64,000 nucleotides of DNA from Planctomycetota bacterium (lineage in GTDB: Bacteria > Planctomycetota > UBA1135 > GCA-002686595), in assembly GCA_016795325.1 (NCBI GenBank), contig JAEUHY010000045.1:124001-188000 (forward strand), in the 5' to 3' direction. Position numbers and translations under genes: made by a program. How positions within the stretch are numbered: the stretch's first letter is position 1; each line of letters begins with the position of its first letter. Of the stretch, positions 62,736 to 64,000 are shown piece by piece. The notes beneath the pieces are model-generated. The model was not told where the DNA came from, did no database searches, and saw nothing but the letters and a program-made list of their open reading frames with translations.

Positions 62736-64000
62736 ATGCACTTTCCGCTCCTTCTCACGCTCGCCGCCGCGCAGCAGTCGTTCGACCACGCTGCGCATCA
62801 CCCGCAGTGGGCCAGCGTGTACGTGGAATGCCCCGACGTCGGCGCCGCGCTCGATGCGTACGAGCGCTCGGCCTTCGTGCGCATGACGCGCGACGAACAG
62901 GTGGGCCAGGCGCTCGACAAGGTCACGGATTTCACCGGCGTTGCACCGCGCGCGATGTTCACGTCGTTGCTCGCGCCGCTCGGCGTCGGAGCCGGCCCTG
63001 ACGGCGATGCGCTGACGCAGGTGCTCGCGTCGGTTCGCACGGCGCACTCGTTCTCGCTCTCGGTTGGGATGGCGGAACAGGCGCCCGGTGAAGCGCAGCG
63101 CAGCATGGATGCGCTGCTCGGCGCGTTCGCCGAGCTCGACTCCATCGCAGCGCGCATCGAACAGCACCAACGCGAGCACGGCGCCGCGCCCTCCGCGTTG
63201 AGTGAACTCTCCCTCGACGCCGCGCTCGCGCAGGATCCGTGGGAGCGTGCGTACGTCTACTCGCGCAGCGACGACGGCGCGTTCCAGTTGCGCACCTTGG
63301 GGCGCGACGGCGCCGAAGGCGGCGTCGGCGTGGACGCGGACCTCGCGCACGACGGCAACGTCGATGCGGTGTTGATGGCGGAGATGACGCGGCGCATGGG
63401 CATGCAGCTCGTCGTGCGCATGCGCGACGAAGCGGCAGCGCAGCGTGCGCACGAGTGGATGCTCTCGCGTGCACCGCTCGCGGAAGGTGCGCCCAAGGCC
63501 CCGGAAGGTTGGTCGAGCCGCGCGTTCGAGATGCGCGTGTTCGACAGTCCGCTGTGGGTTGCGCGCTCCGGAACGCTGCTCGTCCTCGGTTCGGGCGCAA
63601 CGTCGCTCGACGAAGTTGCTCAGCGTCAGCAACGCCGCGGTCCAGGACTCGACCTCGGCGCCGCTATGAAGGACCTCGAGCAACGCGCCGGTCCGCAGCG
63701 TGGCACGCTCGTGTTGCGCGGCTGGGGCGAGCAGCTCACATTCGGCGACCTCGGCGCCGGGTCGTTCGCGGACACGCTCCGCATGTTGGAGACGCTTTCG
63801 AGCGCCGCTGGAGCATGGCGCATGCAACTCGACGGCGAGCGCTTCACCACGGACTGGCTCTCGGCGCCGACCGGCTCGGATTCTTTGCTCGCGCTGCTCG
63901 GCGCCGCGCCCGCGCCGCGCTCGGCGTTTGCGTACGTGCCCTCCGACGCGGTCGGCTTCTTCGCCGCGCACCTCGATGCGACGGCGCTGCGCGCGCGCGT
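62736..64000 (+). CDS. Secreted protein with GspG-like segment, cut by window end
   Basis: An uninterrupted frame from ATG 62736 runs off the window end, so at least 421 residues are present. It begins with a short signal-like stretch (MHFPLLLTLAAAQQ). The middle, about 130-200, resembles the C-terminal calcium-binding part of pseudopilin GspG: LAQDPWERAYVYSRSDDGAF followed by LRTLGRDGAEGGVGVDADL. The flanking parts have an alternating strand-helix pattern of unknown family. It follows the previous gene by 34 bp on the same strand and may be co-transcribed. The true end is outside the window. Confidence 0.65.
   Translation, partial: MHFPLLLTLAAAQQSFDHAAHHPQWASVYVECPDVGAALDAYERSAFVRMTRDEQVGQALDKVTDFTGVAPRAMFTSLLAPLGVGAGPDGDALTQVLASVRTAHSFSLSVGMAEQAPGEAQRSMDALLGAFAELDSIAARIEQHQREHGAAPSALSELSLDAALAQDPWERAYVYSRSDDGAFQLRTLGRDGAEGGVGVDADLAHDGNVDAVLMAEMTRRMGMQLVVRMRDEAAAQRAHEWMLSRAPLAEGAPKAPEGWSSRAFEMRVFDSPLWVARSGTLLVLGSGATSLDEVAQRQQRRGPGLDLGAAMKDLEQRAGPQRGTLVLRGWGEQLTFGDLGAGSFADTLRMLETLSSAAGAWRMQLDGERFTTDWLSAPTGSDSLLALLGAAPAPRSAFAYVPSDAVGFFAAHLDATALRAR

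Overview
The window (about 70% G+C by eye) reads as chromosomal DNA of a member of the Planctomycetota, probably the lineage whose secreted proteins end in a cysteine-containing module opening with a YCT...NSLGC-type motif. Supporting this are an ECF sigma factor beside a Ser/Thr kinase-TPR protein, an ECF sigma factor fused to a membrane span and a long ectodomain, FG-GAP and DUF1565-type beta-helix proteins, a DUF6268-like barrel, and a diderm envelope (LptD-like protein, TonB system, KDO genes). The assignment is inferred from gene content, not from a search.

Layout. 1-6.1 kb: a Tat-exported cupin-like protein, a giant membrane-anchored ECF sigma factor, then a compact operon of a DUF455 ferritin-like protein, an ATP-grasp enzyme and a small zinc-ribbon protein whose frame is interrupted by one TGA. 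That TGA is followed at the right distance by a bacterial SECIS-like hairpin, so the gene is a candidate new selenoprotein and the main discovery here. 6.2-11.5 kb: three secreted repeat proteins sharing one C-terminal module. 11.5-19.9 kb: a TPR lipoprotein, a cytochrome b562-like protein, the kinase/ECF pair, a tandem pair of long inverted repeats, an outer-membrane barrel and small genes. 20-23.4 kb: a TonB-dependent receptor, TonB and a YbjN-like protein. 23.4-29.4 kb (minus strand): M50 protease, scpA, trxA, fmt, rsmB, a membrane protein and an SDR enzyme. 29.4-36.7 kb (plus strand): kdsD, kdsC, a 1,688-residue protein that appears to join LptC-, LptA- and LptD-like parts, and a TatA/B protein.

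36.6-52.3 kb (minus strand) is the replication and thiol region: a stand-alone MshEN-domain protein, gyrB, dciA, dnaN, a 608-bp origin candidate, dnaA, a cysteine desulfurase, bshA, parA, bshB, bshC, pyrF and hemW. All three bacillithiol genes are present, with parA lodged between bshB and bshA; parB lies 11 kb away at 58.8 kb with a perfect palindromic parS just upstream. 52.4-54.9 kb is a lower-G+C stretch of small unrecognised genes, two of them lipoproteins. 55-64 kb holds a primary-type sigma factor, a protein with a C-terminal HPr domain, a phosphoesterase, parS-parB, a membrane-anchored cyclophilin and two secreted proteins, the last cut by the window end.

No rRNA, tRNA, CRISPR array or insertion sequence was recognised. 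Long ORFs antisense to the genes listed were treated as high-G+C shadows. Start codons are often GTG or TTG and were chosen from overlaps, signal peptides and ribosome-binding sites.
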